From Dethiothermospora halolimnae (GTDB lineage: Bacteria; Bacillota; Clostridia; Tissierellales; VENL01), in assembly GCF_037577855.1 (NCBI RefSeq), contig NZ_JBAKFX010000012.1, forward strand, positions 17,593 through 81,592: a stretch of 64,000 nt of DNA. The letters are read 5' to 3'. Numbering within the stretch: position 1 is the stretch's first letter; every line of letters begins with the position of its first letter. Under the pieces are notes generated by a model, which saw only the letters and a list, made by a program, of their open reading frames with translations, made no database searches and was not told where the DNA came from. The position numbers and the translations under genes were made by a program. Positions 50,733 to 59,293 of this stretch are shown here, in pieces.

Positions 50733-51269
50733 TTAAGAACACCTATCTAAATATTCATCTTTTAATATTCCCATCTCAATAATATGGTGGTATTTTCCTC
50801 CTTTGTATAATTCGTCCCTTAAGGTCCCTTCTATTTTAAATCCACATTTTTCATAACATCTAATTGCTCTAGTATTAAATGAAAATACCGTTAATTTAAC
50901 TTTATGTAAATTCATTTCATTGAATATAAAGTTAAGCAATACTTCCATAGCATCAGTTCCGTATCCTTTATCTAAATAATCCTTACCTAAAAAGATATAA
51001 ATCTCAGTTTTTCTATTTTTCCAATCAACTGACTTTATACCACATTCCCCAATATATTGACCTTTATCTATAGATTCAATCGCAAAATCATAATAATCTT
51101 TATAACCCGATATTTTTTCGAAATCTTCCTTTACGTCTTTTAATGTCACAGGATAGGGTATCCTTGAAGCTACATTTCTCTTATATTCAACTTCGTTCAT
51201 AATCTTTAAAAGCTTGTCCAAATCTTCTTCTCTATATTCCCTTAAAATGATTTTTTCTCCGTTAAACAT
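50733..51269 (-). CDS. RimJ/RimL-type GNAT acetyltransferase (paralogue)
   Basis: 178 residues. Motifs are GEKIILREYREEDLDKLL, IGECGIKSVDWKNRKTEIYIFLGKDYLDKGYGTDAME with the acetyl-CoA region, and LTVFSFNTRAIRCYEKCGFKIEGTLRDE, ending MGILKDEYLDRCS. It is the paralogue of the 48369-48938 gene by position and tail motif, with divergent sequence elsewhere. Its former downstream partner is reduced to a ~90-bp remnant. The substrate (protein N-terminus, amino sugar or antibiotic) is not known. GGGAGGGATATT supports the ATG. Confidence 0.9.
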   Translation of the reverse strand: MFNGEKIILREYREEDLDKLLKIMNEVEYKRNVASRIPYPVTLKDVKEDFEKISGYKDYYDFAIESIDKGQYIGECGIKSVDWKNRKTEIYIFLGKDYLDKGYGTDAMEVLLNFIFNEMNLHKVKLTVFSFNTRAIRCYEKCGFKIEGTLRDELYKGGKYHHIIEMGILKDEYLDRCS

Positions 51270-51298
51270 AATATCCCTCCCAAAACTTTCATCCTTAT

Positions 51299-51991
51299 TT
51301 AATTATTAAAATAATCCTCTAAATTAACTTGTCCAAACATTTCAGTACCTATCAATTCATCCTTTAGCTGTTCATTAAATTTAACTATGAACTCTCTTTT
51401 TTCTTTTAATATAGACTTTGCACCATCAGTATTTAATAATTTAAATCCCCTGTCAATAAAGTCAATTTCAAAATTACCAATTCTATCCTGTAGTTTTTGA
51501 AAGAAATATGGATCCCTTTTATCTATCCAATTTGATGCCATAAATATAGATAAGACACCTATTTCGTCTAATATATCTGCATCCCTCAAGACTTTTAAAC
51601 AATAATCTTCTTCATCTTCCCGTTTATTTGAATGTTTCTCTATTAAGTATAATAATCTATTAGGTTCTTCCATAGAATTATATATCGATGGATTTTCTTT
51701 TAACCAATTATGTACAATTTCCCTTCCTTTTAATGCATGTCCCTCTTTTTTTATAATTCTACCTATATCATGCAAGATGGCAGCTAAACGCGTAAGTATA
51801 ATTTCACCTTCTGATAATCCCCTATTTTCTCTTCCAAGAATTTTATTTACATAACTTTCAACTCTAAATGAGTGCAACCCAATAAATTCCCAATTATTTC
51901 TCCAAAGATGTACTCTATCATGGTTGACCTCTTTGTCTTTTATATAAGATATAAGAAATTTTCTCCCTTGATCTAGAATATGTTCTTTCAC
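51299..51991 (-). CDS. HD-domain phosphohydrolase
   Basis: 230 residues, starting at GTG 51991 eight bases after AAGGAGGGGG. HSFRVESYVNKIL supplies the first His, LAAILHDIGRIIKKEGHA the paired His-Asp, and LRDADILDEIG the last Asp, so the metal site is complete (His...HD...D). Related HD proteins act on nucleotides or metabolites. The small leader peptide gene upstream overlaps its start (GTGA). Unlike the HD-GYP protein at 5.3 kb it has no GYP motif and is not expected to cleave c-di-GMP. Confidence 0.85.
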   Translation of the reverse strand: MKEHILDQGRKFLISYIKDKEVNHDRVHLWRNNWEFIGLHSFRVESYVNKILGRENRGLSEGEIILTRLAAILHDIGRIIKKEGHALKGREIVHNWLKENPSIYNSMEEPNRLLYLIEKHSNKREDEEDYCLKVLRDADILDEIGVLSIFMASNWIDKRDPYFFQKLQDRIGNFEIDFIDRGFKLLNTDGAKSILKEKREFIVKFNEQLKDELIGTEMFGQVNLEDYFNN

Positions 51992-52086
51992 TGTTTATCC
52001 CCCTCCTTATCTCCTTTATAGCTATATAAAATATTGCTTATGCTTCTTATATTTTCTCCTTCTACAACTAAATAGGCTAACTTCAT
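51988..52086 (-). CDS. 32-residue small ORF coupled to HD-domain gene
   Basis: ATG 52086 follows GGAGG by five bases and encodes MKLAYLVVEGENIRSISNIL then a charged tail ending GDKQ. Its TGA overlaps the GTG of the HD gene (GTGA), and the HD gene's ribosome binding site lies inside it. Either it is a real small peptide, a leader that drives translation of the HD gene, or the N-terminal fragment of a lost protein. No homologue is recognised. Confidence 0.45.
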   Translation of the reverse strand: MKLAYLVVEGENIRSISNILYSYKGDKEGDKQ

Positions 52087-52231
52087 AAAAACCTCCCAAA
52101 TAATATAAAGCTTATATGGTGAAACTATTCTAAATTTTATTAATAATCTGTTTTTATAGGATATTTCATATTATATCTTATTTTTCTAACTTTTTCTAGT
52201 ATAGTAACTTAGGAAGAATTTAATGTAAATA

Positions 52232-52258
52232 AACAAAGGCGCCGTTGGCGCCTTTGTT
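52232..52258 (-). terminator. Terminator of GyrI-like gene
   Basis: AACAAAGGCGCC (52232-52243) and GGCGCCTTTGTT (52247-52258) form a perfect 12-bp stem with a three-base loop, followed by a T-rich stretch on the minus strand. AGAGAGCAGGGA adjoins at 52264-52275. Confidence 0.75.
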
Positions 52259-52290
52259 AGTCCAGAGAGCAGGGAGTTATAAATCTTCAA

Positions 52291-52923
52291 CTATAATGTT
52301 CCTTTACTTTTTAAAGCTATAGGTTGTCTTATAATAGTTTTTAAGTTTTCAGGCTTTGTTCTTCTCGGATTATTTAAATAAATTTCATGATGTTTTCCAA
52401 CTTTATTATAGTCATTTGTTTCTATATATTTATGTAACTTTTCAACTGTAGATTCTTCTTCAATATAGGGACCTATATGCATTATTTGTGCTACTAATCC
52501 TTCTTCTATGCTTTCAAACCTAAGTTTTGGAAGCGAAGATAAGTCTTTCTTCTTTTTAACCATATCTATTGCTTTATTGACTAAATCTGTTGTTACAATT
52601 TCAGGTTGCATAATTAAGGCTGTCCATTTCCAAATATCCTTATTCCCCATAGAAAAGTCCTTCATTTCTTCTGTCCACCATAACCCTTCAAGGGGGAGTA
52701 CCCCATAATCTAAGCCCTTAGGCTGCTTTTTTATCATAAACTTCACCTTGTAAGAGACACTGAATAATGCTTCTATAGCATCTTTATATTCCTGTGATGT
52801 ATTGGGATCACCACAGCCGTCAATCATTAAAAAATTAAACTTAGGGACTTCTACTATTCCCACCTTTTTGGAAGAAGACTTGTAAAGGTTCTTAAACTTC
52901 TTTTTAAAATCTATTTTCCCCAT
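52291..52923 (-). CDS. GyrI-like small-molecule-binding protein
   Basis: 210 residues. The GyrI/AraC-effector-binding fold is visible as KVGIVEVPKFNFLMIDGCGDPNTS, then ALFSVSYKVKFMIKK and a WWTEEM segment, and PKLRFESIEEGLVAQIMHIGPYIEEE with HHEIYLNNPRRTKPENLKTI at the end. Such stand-alone members bind hydrophobic or cationic compounds, and some hydrolyse cyclopropanes or other ligands; none of this can be assigned here. No DNA-binding domain is attached, so it is not an AraC-type regulator. The gene is transcribed alone. Confidence 0.85.
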   Translation of the reverse strand: MGKIDFKKKFKNLYKSSSKKVGIVEVPKFNFLMIDGCGDPNTSQEYKDAIEALFSVSYKVKFMIKKQPKGLDYGVLPLEGLWWTEEMKDFSMGNKDIWKWTALIMQPEIVTTDLVNKAIDMVKKKKDLSSLPKLRFESIEEGLVAQIMHIGPYIEEESTVEKLHKYIETNDYNKVGKHHEIYLNNPRRTKPENLKTIIRQPIALKSKGTL

Positions 52924-53048
52924 TATTATAACAACTCCTTATATTTAAAACTTCTATAAGGCCATTGTAACATCATATCTATGACAACTATATGTCATAA
53001 TACAATTTTATAAAAATGGCTTTTCCTAGGTTTTGCTTTAATAGTTAA

Positions 53049-53525
53049 TTATAATTTTAATTCCATCTCAATTTCATGCTTTATCGGTATATCATCATAC
53101 CCTATAGTAGGAATCTCTGGCTTAATTTTTCTAGCTTCTTCTATTGCATTTAAATGAACTTTTTTAAATTGAAACCTTCTTTTTTGATAAAATTTCATTG
53201 CATAGGTATTGTCATTAGAGGTTATTAACCAAACCCTATTGCATTTATTCTCTCTGGATACTTCAATTACCTTTTTCAGAAGTTTACTGCCTACTCCTCT
53301 ATGTTCTGATAAACTATCCAATGAAAGAATTTCACACTCCCTATCTTCCATATGAAATACTATAAGACCAATTATTTTACCATCTTCAACCGCTACATAC
53401 CCCGGATAATCCAATGCCCTATACACTTTGCCTCTAGTTACCATTAAATCTGAACCCCAATTATTTGTCCATATATCTGCAACCTGTTCTTTTAGATTCT
53501 CATCGATTGGTTTTATATCAAACAT
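53049..53525 (-). CDS. GNAT-family N-acetyltransferase
   Basis: The start at ATG 53525 has GGAGGC just upstream; an earlier ATG at 53537 would translate that site. 158 residues. The acetyl-CoA region is LSLDSLSEHRGVGSKLLKKVIEVS, preceded by VAVEDGKIIGLIVFHMED and followed by VWLITSNDNTYAMKFYQKRRFQFKKVHLN. DEIEIEHE-like PIKHEIEMELKL closes it. Ending in such a segment is typical of an orphan GNAT group common in Firmicutes (target unknown). Confidence 0.88.
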   Translation of the reverse strand: MFDIKPIDENLKEQVADIWTNNWGSDLMVTRGKVYRALDYPGYVAVEDGKIIGLIVFHMEDRECEILSLDSLSEHRGVGSKLLKKVIEVSRENKCNRVWLITSNDNTYAMKFYQKRRFQFKKVHLNAIEEARKIKPEIPTIGYDDIPIKHEIEMELKL

Positions 53526-53618
53526 TTTTGCCTCCATTACTTTAATGTTTTTTTATCAAAACTTCTCCTATTCTCTATCCTATTAAGTTATCTTTAGTAA
53601 ATTTATTCTAAATAGATT

Positions 53619-54329
53619 CTACTTCTTAATACCAAAGAATACCTCTCCAATAAAATTTTTATCGGGATAATCTATATCATTAAATGTTTTAATAAATCTT
53701 GCTCTATTGTATCTTAAATTTACTTTTTCTATATTATATTTGCCTTTTTCTATATTTACTAAAGTATAATATGTATTTTCGTCTCGTGTGCATCCACTTG
53801 AGCCTACACATATATATGTAGCTTCTCCTTCTAACTTTTGTAGTCTCAAATCATGCTCGTGTCCGTAAAATATAACATCGGCAGTTATATTACTAAACAT
53901 ACTTTCTAACTTATCCACTGTACGTTGATCTTCTATATAAATAAACTTATCCTCTTTCCTAGCATAATGGGTAAAAGCAAAGTTTATTCCTTCTATGTTT
54001 TCTTCAATTATATAAGGACTACCCTCTAATTTATCCCTTATCTCTTTATTTAACCTAGACTTCGTCCACCTTTGATGCTTCTTCTCTCCTTCACCAACTT
54101 CACTAAAACTATCTGTACCTTTTAGAAAATATTCCTCATGATTTCCCAGTATAGTTGTTATATTTTCTTTCATAACTATTTCCATACATTCTTTAGGATT
54201 GGGACCAATAGCTATTGTATCTCCAAGACATATAATTGCATCTATTCTTTTACTTTTTATATCCTTTATTATGGCTTCTAATACCTGTAGGTTCCCATGT
54301 ATATCTGATATAATTGCTATTTTTTTCAT
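53619..54329 (-). CDS. Metallophosphoesterase (calcineurin-like)
   Basis: 236 residues. The dinuclear metal site is complete: IISDIHGN at the N-terminus, ICLGDTIAIGPNPKEC, ILGNHE, an FTHYAR histidine and IFYGHEHDLR. The group YfcE/PrpE-like acts on phosphodiesters or phosphoprotein; the exact substrate is unknown. It has a GAGAGAACTATAT site and is flanked by a GNAT and a HAD gene on the same strand. The CVGSSGCTRDEN segment is common in this clade. Confidence 0.9.
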   Translation of the reverse strand: MKKIAIISDIHGNLQVLEAIIKDIKSKRIDAIICLGDTIAIGPNPKECMEIVMKENITTILGNHEEYFLKGTDSFSEVGEGEKKHQRWTKSRLNKEIRDKLEGSPYIIEENIEGINFAFTHYARKEDKFIYIEDQRTVDKLESMFSNITADVIFYGHEHDLRLQKLEGEATYICVGSSGCTRDENTYYTLVNIEKGKYNIEKVNLRYNRARFIKTFNDIDYPDKNFIGEVFFGIKK

Positions 54330-54367
54330 ATATAGTTCTCTCCTTTTTCACTCCTCAGTGTAAGAAG

Positions 54368-55075
54368 TTATTTTCTTAGCAGTTCTTCTAATTCTATTAA
54401 ATCCCCTACACATGTATATTGAGAATCATTTATGTACCCCTTTTCTCTAATCAGTAGAATAGAGTCTATTCCTAGGTCTATAGCCCCCTTGACATTTCTT
54501 ATATTATCATCAATAAATAAAACTTCATCTTTCTCCATATTAACTTCATCAAGGGCAGTATTAAACATTAATTCATGGGGTTTTGTAACTCCTAAGACCG
54601 AGGACATCACAAATGTGGAGAAATACTCTCTTAGTCCAACATTTTTAAAAACTCTTTCTAATGAAGGCCAAGTATCAGATACTACTCCTAGTTTATAAGT
54701 TTCACTTAACTTTGGTATCATTTGAAATACATCTTCATGAAATAAAAACTTATCATCATTACAAACGGTATCCCTAGCTATGTTTACAATATTTTCTTTA
54801 TTTAATTTTAATTCTGATAATTCATCTGAAAATATTTTATAAAATTTAATAAAATGCTCAAGTTCTTCCTCTTCAGTTAAAATCATTGATATATGGTTTA
54901 TATATTCCTTAGCTTTATAGAAAGCAGCTTCTATCTCCTTTTTATCTAAAGATTTAAAAATCTTTTCATCTACATACTTATAGAAATTTGGCGGTATAAA
55001 CCAGTGTCCTGTTCTTGGATGATTTAAAACCCTCCCTGAATCAAATAATATGGTTTTTATATTTTTGGTATTCAT
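54368..55075 (-). CDS. HAD-superfamily hydrolase
   Basis: 235 residues. Motif I is degenerate: LFDSGRVLNH, where the usual DxD has its second Asp replaced by Gly-Arg, while a DxD-like acid is still given by the first Asp. Motif II is GVVSDTWP with Ser/Thr, the motif III lysine is in VTKPHELMFN, and motif IV is LFIDDNIRNVKGA. Because the second catalytic acid looks absent, a plain phosphatase function is doubtful. It may act as a dehalogenase-like or non-catalytic member. The 38-bp gap suggests co-transcription with the phosphoesterase gene. Confidence 0.8.
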   Translation of the reverse strand: MNTKNIKTILFDSGRVLNHPRTGHWFIPPNFYKYVDEKIFKSLDKKEIEAAFYKAKEYINHISMILTEEEELEHFIKFYKIFSDELSELKLNKENIVNIARDTVCNDDKFLFHEDVFQMIPKLSETYKLGVVSDTWPSLERVFKNVGLREYFSTFVMSSVLGVTKPHELMFNTALDEVNMEKDEVLFIDDNIRNVKGAIDLGIDSILLIREKGYINDSQYTCVGDLIELEELLRK

Positions 55076-55177
55076 ATTTAATCCCCTTTTTACCTGTTAT
55101 TTTTCAATCCCTAAAATATTCTATAACTAACCTATCATTTCTTTAATACATCCTACTAATTAAAGCATTATTATTTT

Positions 55178-56185
55178 TTATATTACTTTACTTAGTTCTA
55201 GTATTATTTTGTCGCTTTCTTTATATATTTTTTCCCACATATTTTTATAGCAATTAGTTAAAATTATCATTGAAAAATTATCCTCAATTGATTTGCCAAT
55301 AAAGGTTGTAAAGCCAAATGCTCCTCCATCATGGGAAATTATCTTTTTCTTATTTATGTTACTAATAAACCATCCAAAACTATAATTAGTTTCAAGGCAG
55401 TTATTTAACTTTTCTACTGAATATATTATATCCCTTGACTCTTTTGAAAGTATTAGATCTGTATTAAATGTTTTTTCCCATAGTATTAAATCATCAATAT
55501 TAGAATAAATACCTCCATCCCCAGTTGTCAGTATAGAATAATCATCACATAAGTATTTGTGATTTTTCTCTTTATATCCATATGCTCTATTAGGTATAAT
55601 CGGTTTGTCCTCGGTAAAAACATATGTATTTGTCATGCCTAAAGGATTAAGTATATTTTGTTGTAAAAAATCCGAAAATGAAGTCCCTACTACTTTTTCT
55701 ATTAACATTGACAACAAAACATATCCTGTATTTGAGTACTCAAACTTAGTTCCAACTTTAAACTTAAGATTATCTTCTCTACAAATAAAATTATATATAT
55801 CCTTATTGGTTACGTCAGATAGCTTGTCCTTTTCTATAAAACATTCAAAATAATCCTCTAAGCCTGAAGTATGGTTTAATAGATTTATAACCTTTATATC
55901 ATTATATTTCTTTGGTAAATCAGGGAAGTATTTCCCTATGTTATCATAGATATCTAATACACCTTTTTCATATAAAAACATAACTGCCACCGCAGTAAAA
56001 CTCTTTGATAAAGAAGCTAAATAGAAGTTGGTTTTAGAATTAATTTTAACTTTATTTTCTAAATTACTGAATCCATGGGATTCTTTATGAACACATTTAC
56101 CATCTTTTGTTAATGCTAAAGATATTCCCGGTGCTGAATATTTATCCTTCGTATAATTCTCTATTAACTCTGTAATTTTTCTCAA
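55178..56185 (-). CDS. Serine hydrolase of the beta-lactamase (class C-like) fold
   Basis: 335 residues. The three hallmarks are SLSK (YLASLSKSFTAVAV, residues ~55-70), YSN in FEYSNTGYVLLSML and HDGG near residue 290 (IISHDGGAFGF). NHTSGLEDYF and GDGGIYSNIDDLI are typical of the AmpC/ DD-peptidase-like esterases. There is no signal peptide, so it is cytosolic and unlikely to be a classical resistance beta-lactamase. Likely activity is as a D-amino-acid-containing peptide hydrolase or esterase. A second member is at 60.3 kb. Confidence 0.88.
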   Translation of the reverse strand: MRKITELIENYTKDKYSAPGISLALTKDGKCVHKESHGFSNLENKVKINSKTNFYLASLSKSFTAVAVMFLYEKGVLDIYDNIGKYFPDLPKKYNDIKVINLLNHTSGLEDYFECFIEKDKLSDVTNKDIYNFICREDNLKFKVGTKFEYSNTGYVLLSMLIEKVVGTSFSDFLQQNILNPLGMTNTYVFTEDKPIIPNRAYGYKEKNHKYLCDDYSILTTGDGGIYSNIDDLILWEKTFNTDLILSKESRDIIYSVEKLNNCLETNYSFGWFISNINKKKIISHDGGAFGFTTFIGKSIEDNFSMIILTNCYKNMWEKIYKESDKIILELSKVI

Positions 56186-56217
56186 TATAATTCCCCCTAG
56201 ATATTAATTTCTCTATA

Positions 56218-56841
56218 TTATTGTTTCTTCAATAGGATCGATTGAAAATGAAGATCACTACTTCCTAAATCTATTACATCAAAATTAACTAATTCAAAAT
56301 GTTTTTTAACTATGTCTTTAATTTTATTATCTTCATAAAATGAGAAGAACCTTTTAGGCATATAAAAGTCCTCCTCCCAAATTCCTTCAGAATCCCGTCC
56401 TCCATAAACCCCAAGATAAAATAATCCTTTAGGCTTTAATATTCTTTTTATATTTTTAAGTACATCTTCAAAACTACTTTTAGTTACATGTAATAATGTA
56501 TTTAATGACCAAGCTAAATCAAACTTTTCTTCATCAAAATTTAAGTTATAAAAATCCATAACATAACTATCCAACCCTTTTTCTTTACAAGCCCTTATCA
56601 TCTCTTCCGACAAATCAACACAAGTTACTTCTAGCCCATGATCCTTTAAATACTTTCCATATTGTCCAGCCCCAGAACCTATATCTATTAAGCTATGTTT
56701 GTCCTCTTTTTTTGCATAGTATAAAAATTTGTCTAGCTCTTTAATCTTCCATGTAATAATATCTTTTCTGTCCCTTAGTCTAGCATTTTTTTCGTAGCTT
56801 TCCTTTAATATTTTCTTTATATTATTATCTATTTTAATCAC
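56218..56841 (-). CDS. Class I SAM-dependent methyltransferase
   Basis: 207 residues. Motif I is SLIDIGSGAGQYGKYL (residues ~49-64), then VTCVDLSEEMIRACKEKGL and the FDLAWSLNTLLHVTK motif, with RILKPKGLFYLGVYGG. Its specific substrate is not readable. A hydrophobic pocket segment MPKRFFSFYEDNKIKDIVKKHF might hold it. It adjoins another methyltransferase gene with 55 bp between, but the two are not close paralogues. It is preceded by a GGGTGATTAAA site. Confidence 0.85.
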   Translation of the reverse strand: MIKIDNNIKKILKESYEKNARLRDRKDIITWKIKELDKFLYYAKKEDKHSLIDIGSGAGQYGKYLKDHGLEVTCVDLSEEMIRACKEKGLDSYVMDFYNLNFDEEKFDLAWSLNTLLHVTKSSFEDVLKNIKRILKPKGLFYLGVYGGRDSEGIWEEDFYMPKRFFSFYEDNKIKDIVKKHFELVNFDVIDLGSSDLHFQSILLKKQ

Positions 56842-56896
56842 CCTTTACTTAAATATATTTTATCTCTGTTTAAAAGTATTGTTGATTGTGTAGTTA

Positions 56897-57697
56897 TTAT
56901 CTTACCTTCTGTGCAAGTACAGCATACCAACTAATCTTGTCAAAATCTTCTTTGAAATTCTCAGTTTTAGCCTCTTTTTTATGATTCCTTAACCATAAAT
57001 GATCAACATCAAAACAACGTTTTATTTCAAATCCATGATCGCTTAACATTTTCTCATAATCCTTATATTTTAAAGGATAATAAGTAGGAGCATAATTAAA
57101 TGATGATTCTTCATGCTTACCATTTTTATCAGTGGAGGTTACAAATATAAAATCTACTGATCCATCATCGTGCCAATCCCATATTTGATAGAGACTAACA
57201 TGTTCCTCTTCTGTCATAACCAAAGGATCTCTCGCATTAAAAATTGGCTTCTCATTAAGAATTTTATCCCAATTCCTCATATCAATGAATAAAAAACCAT
57301 CTTTATTTATTTTCGTAGAAACACTTTTAATAAAATTACATACATCCTTATTATTTACATGGGGTAAAGAATTTCCTGTTGAAATTATACAATCATATGT
57401 ATTAGGCAATCTTTCACCTAGTTTTCTAAAATCAGATGTGAAAAGTTCAACATTATACCCTTCTTTTTTAAAATTTTCCTTTGCTTTCTTTAATAGATTT
57501 TCACTTAAATCAGAACCTGAAACTTTATATCCTAGTTTAGCTAAAGGTATAGTGGTACCACCTGCTCCTACAGAACAATCGTGAATACTAGATATATTAT
57601 ATTGACTAAATACTTGCTTATAAAAATGTGAAAATTTCTCTTGCTGTTTTTCTGACATATTTTGACTAAATAATGCCGATGTCTCATATAGCCCCAT
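56897..57697 (-). CDS. Class I SAM-dependent methyltransferase (glycine/sarcosine N-methyltransferase-like)
   Basis: 266 residues. Motif I is IHDCSVGAGGTTIPLAKL, with KVSGSDLSENLLKKAKENF, then TSDFRKLGERLPNTYDCIISTGNSLPHV and IDMRNWDKIL. The N-terminal ETSALFSQNMSEKQQEKF and the Tyr/Trp-rich CEEHVSLYQIWDWHDDGS-like EEHVSLYQIWDWHDDGSVDF recall glycine N-methyltransferase relatives. The substrate should be a small amine, but this is not certain. Beginning with GGAGGGGGCAAAA, it is co-oriented with the AAC(3) gene. Confidence 0.83.
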   Translation of the reverse strand: MGLYETSALFSQNMSEKQQEKFSHFYKQVFSQYNISSIHDCSVGAGGTTIPLAKLGYKVSGSDLSENLLKKAKENFKKEGYNVELFTSDFRKLGERLPNTYDCIISTGNSLPHVNNKDVCNFIKSVSTKINKDGFLFIDMRNWDKILNEKPIFNARDPLVMTEEEHVSLYQIWDWHDDGSVDFIFVTSTDKNGKHEESSFNYAPTYYPLKYKDYEKMLSDHGFEIKRCFDVDHLWLRNHKKEAKTENFKEDFDKISWYAVLAQKVR

Positions 57698-57721
57698 TAT
57701 TTTTGCCCCCTCTAATATTTA

Positions 57722-58534
57722 TCATGAGTTTTTACTATTCTCTAATAACCACTTTTCTGCAAAATCCACTGCGGCTCTTTGCTTAAAAAATTTACATTTA
57801 GCATTCCCCATTAACCCCGTATCAATCTTGTGATTTTTTTCAAACTCCAAACCTATCTTTGGAAACATATCCGCGTTAAATTCTATATCCTTGTACTTTT
57901 TCCAAACCCTTTTACCTTCCTCTATAATAGGACTCTCAAATGTACTAGTTTTCATAGATTTAGATCTATATTCCGATAAGTGATATGAAGTATTACTATC
58001 ATATCCCACTCCCAATAGTAGTACATACCCATTTAAGTCATATATTCTAGCAAGAGGTGAGTTTTCTCCTAAGCTATACTCTAATGAATGATTTTCTATA
58101 ATTTCCTTTGAATATTTCCCCCAAGCTCCAAAGGAACATGTTGGATGAGAGCTTCGAAGTACATTGGGAAATTTTCTAAAGGCTTCAACTATTCTTCCCA
58201 TTCCCCTTGTAGGTGTAATATTTGGATCATAAGCTGGCATTTTTTCCTTTATAGTATTAATCCAAGATTTTGGAACGGCAGGATTTCCCCATAACTCTGG
58301 ATTACTATAGTCACTACTTTGGGTTGGCATAATAATCGTTCCCTCTTCCGTAATCACATCCATAAGAGCCTGAATTACGGATATTTCTCCTCCACAAGTC
58401 CATCCTAAGGAACTTAAAGAAGAATGTACTAATACTATTATGCCTTTTTTAAGCCCCAACGCCTTTAAATCTTTTACAATACTCTCCCTTGTATTTGGTT
58501 TAGCTGTTTTATCTATTAATTTTTTTTCCTTCAT
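57722..58534 (-). CDS. AAC(3)-family N-acetyltransferase
   Basis: 270 residues. The family blocks are IIVLVHSSLSSLGWTCGGE, VIQALMDVITEEGTIIMPTQSSD, PTRGMGRIVEAFRKFPNVLRSSHPTCSFGAWG and LLLGVGYDSNTSYHLSE. In aminoglycoside resistance these enzymes acetylate the 3-amino group of the 2-deoxystreptamine ring. The chromosomal members in Firmicutes (YokD-like) often give no resistance, so the call is to family only. GAGGATAACA precedes the ATG, and the esterase gene is 18 bp upstream on the same strand. Confidence 0.9.
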   Translation of the reverse strand: MKEKKLIDKTAKPNTRESIVKDLKALGLKKGIIVLVHSSLSSLGWTCGGEISVIQALMDVITEEGTIIMPTQSSDYSNPELWGNPAVPKSWINTIKEKMPAYDPNITPTRGMGRIVEAFRKFPNVLRSSHPTCSFGAWGKYSKEIIENHSLEYSLGENSPLARIYDLNGYVLLLGVGYDSNTSYHLSEYRSKSMKTSTFESPIIEEGKRVWKKYKDIEFNADMFPKIGLEFEKNHKIDTGLMGNAKCKFFKQRAAVDFAEKWLLENSKNS

Positions 58535-58552
58535 TGTTATCCTCCTAGAATA

Positions 58553-59200
58553 TTATTTACTTTGATTCAATAGCCACTCATATATTTCCTCTTTTTCAAA
58601 TATGGTTGTACAAATCTCATGTCCTGAATTAGAGTCTTCAGTATATTTAATATTGCCATTTAGCTGTTGTAATTCAAAAACAATTTCCCTTGATTTTTCT
58701 ACTGAAACGACTTTATCTTTTTTACCATGAATGGTCCATATTGGAATATCCTTTATCCTCTCAGCATAATTAGATAACATTGGCCCCCCAGCTATTGGCA
58801 TAACTGCTGCAAATAGCTTAGGATACTGCATAGCAAAGTTCCAAGCACAATGTCCTCCCATACTTATTCCTACTAAGTATATTTTTTTGTCGTCTATACT
58901 GTATTTTGTTTTTACTTCTTTAATAATTGATATTAAATCCTTTATATGTATATCCCAAAAAGTATCTTTAGGACATTGGGGTGACACTACTACAAATGGG
59001 ATATCTTTTCTTTCTAAGTATCTATGTACCCCATATTTCTTTATGTCATCTAAATTATCTCCCCTCTCTCCCGCTCCATGTAAGAAAAGCATAAGAGGCC
59101 ATTTTTTATTATCTTTATCTTCGCAATCATTAGGTAGATTTACTAGATACTTCATCTTATGTTCTTTTATATCTCTGTAAATTTCTCTTTGTTCAAACAT
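58553..59200 (-). CDS. Alpha/beta-hydrolase, prolyl-oligopeptidase/PHB-depolymerase-like esterase
   Basis: 215 residues. The nucleophile elbow is GISMGGHCAW (Ser ~113), with LMLFLHGAGERGDN forming the oxyanion region, PIAGGPM, an Asp in IHGKKDKVVS and the His in NSGHEICTT. The fold is that of short-chain esterases such as feruloyl esterase D-like or phospholipase/carboxylesterase proteins. It lacks a signal peptide. It probably co-transcribes with the AAC(3) gene. The native ester is not known. Confidence 0.87.
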   Translation of the reverse strand: MFEQREIYRDIKEHKMKYLVNLPNDCEDKDNKKWPLMLFLHGAGERGDNLDDIKKYGVHRYLERKDIPFVVVSPQCPKDTFWDIHIKDLISIIKEVKTKYSIDDKKIYLVGISMGGHCAWNFAMQYPKLFAAVMPIAGGPMLSNYAERIKDIPIWTIHGKKDKVVSVEKSREIVFELQQLNGNIKYTEDSNSGHEICTTIFEKEEIYEWLLNQSK

Positions 59201-59293
59201 TTATTCATCCTCCTATATGTCAAAATATTACACGAAAAAACTTTTCTTCATAATCCTATACCTAAAGCTTATTACTAAAGTCTTGTTAAGTTA

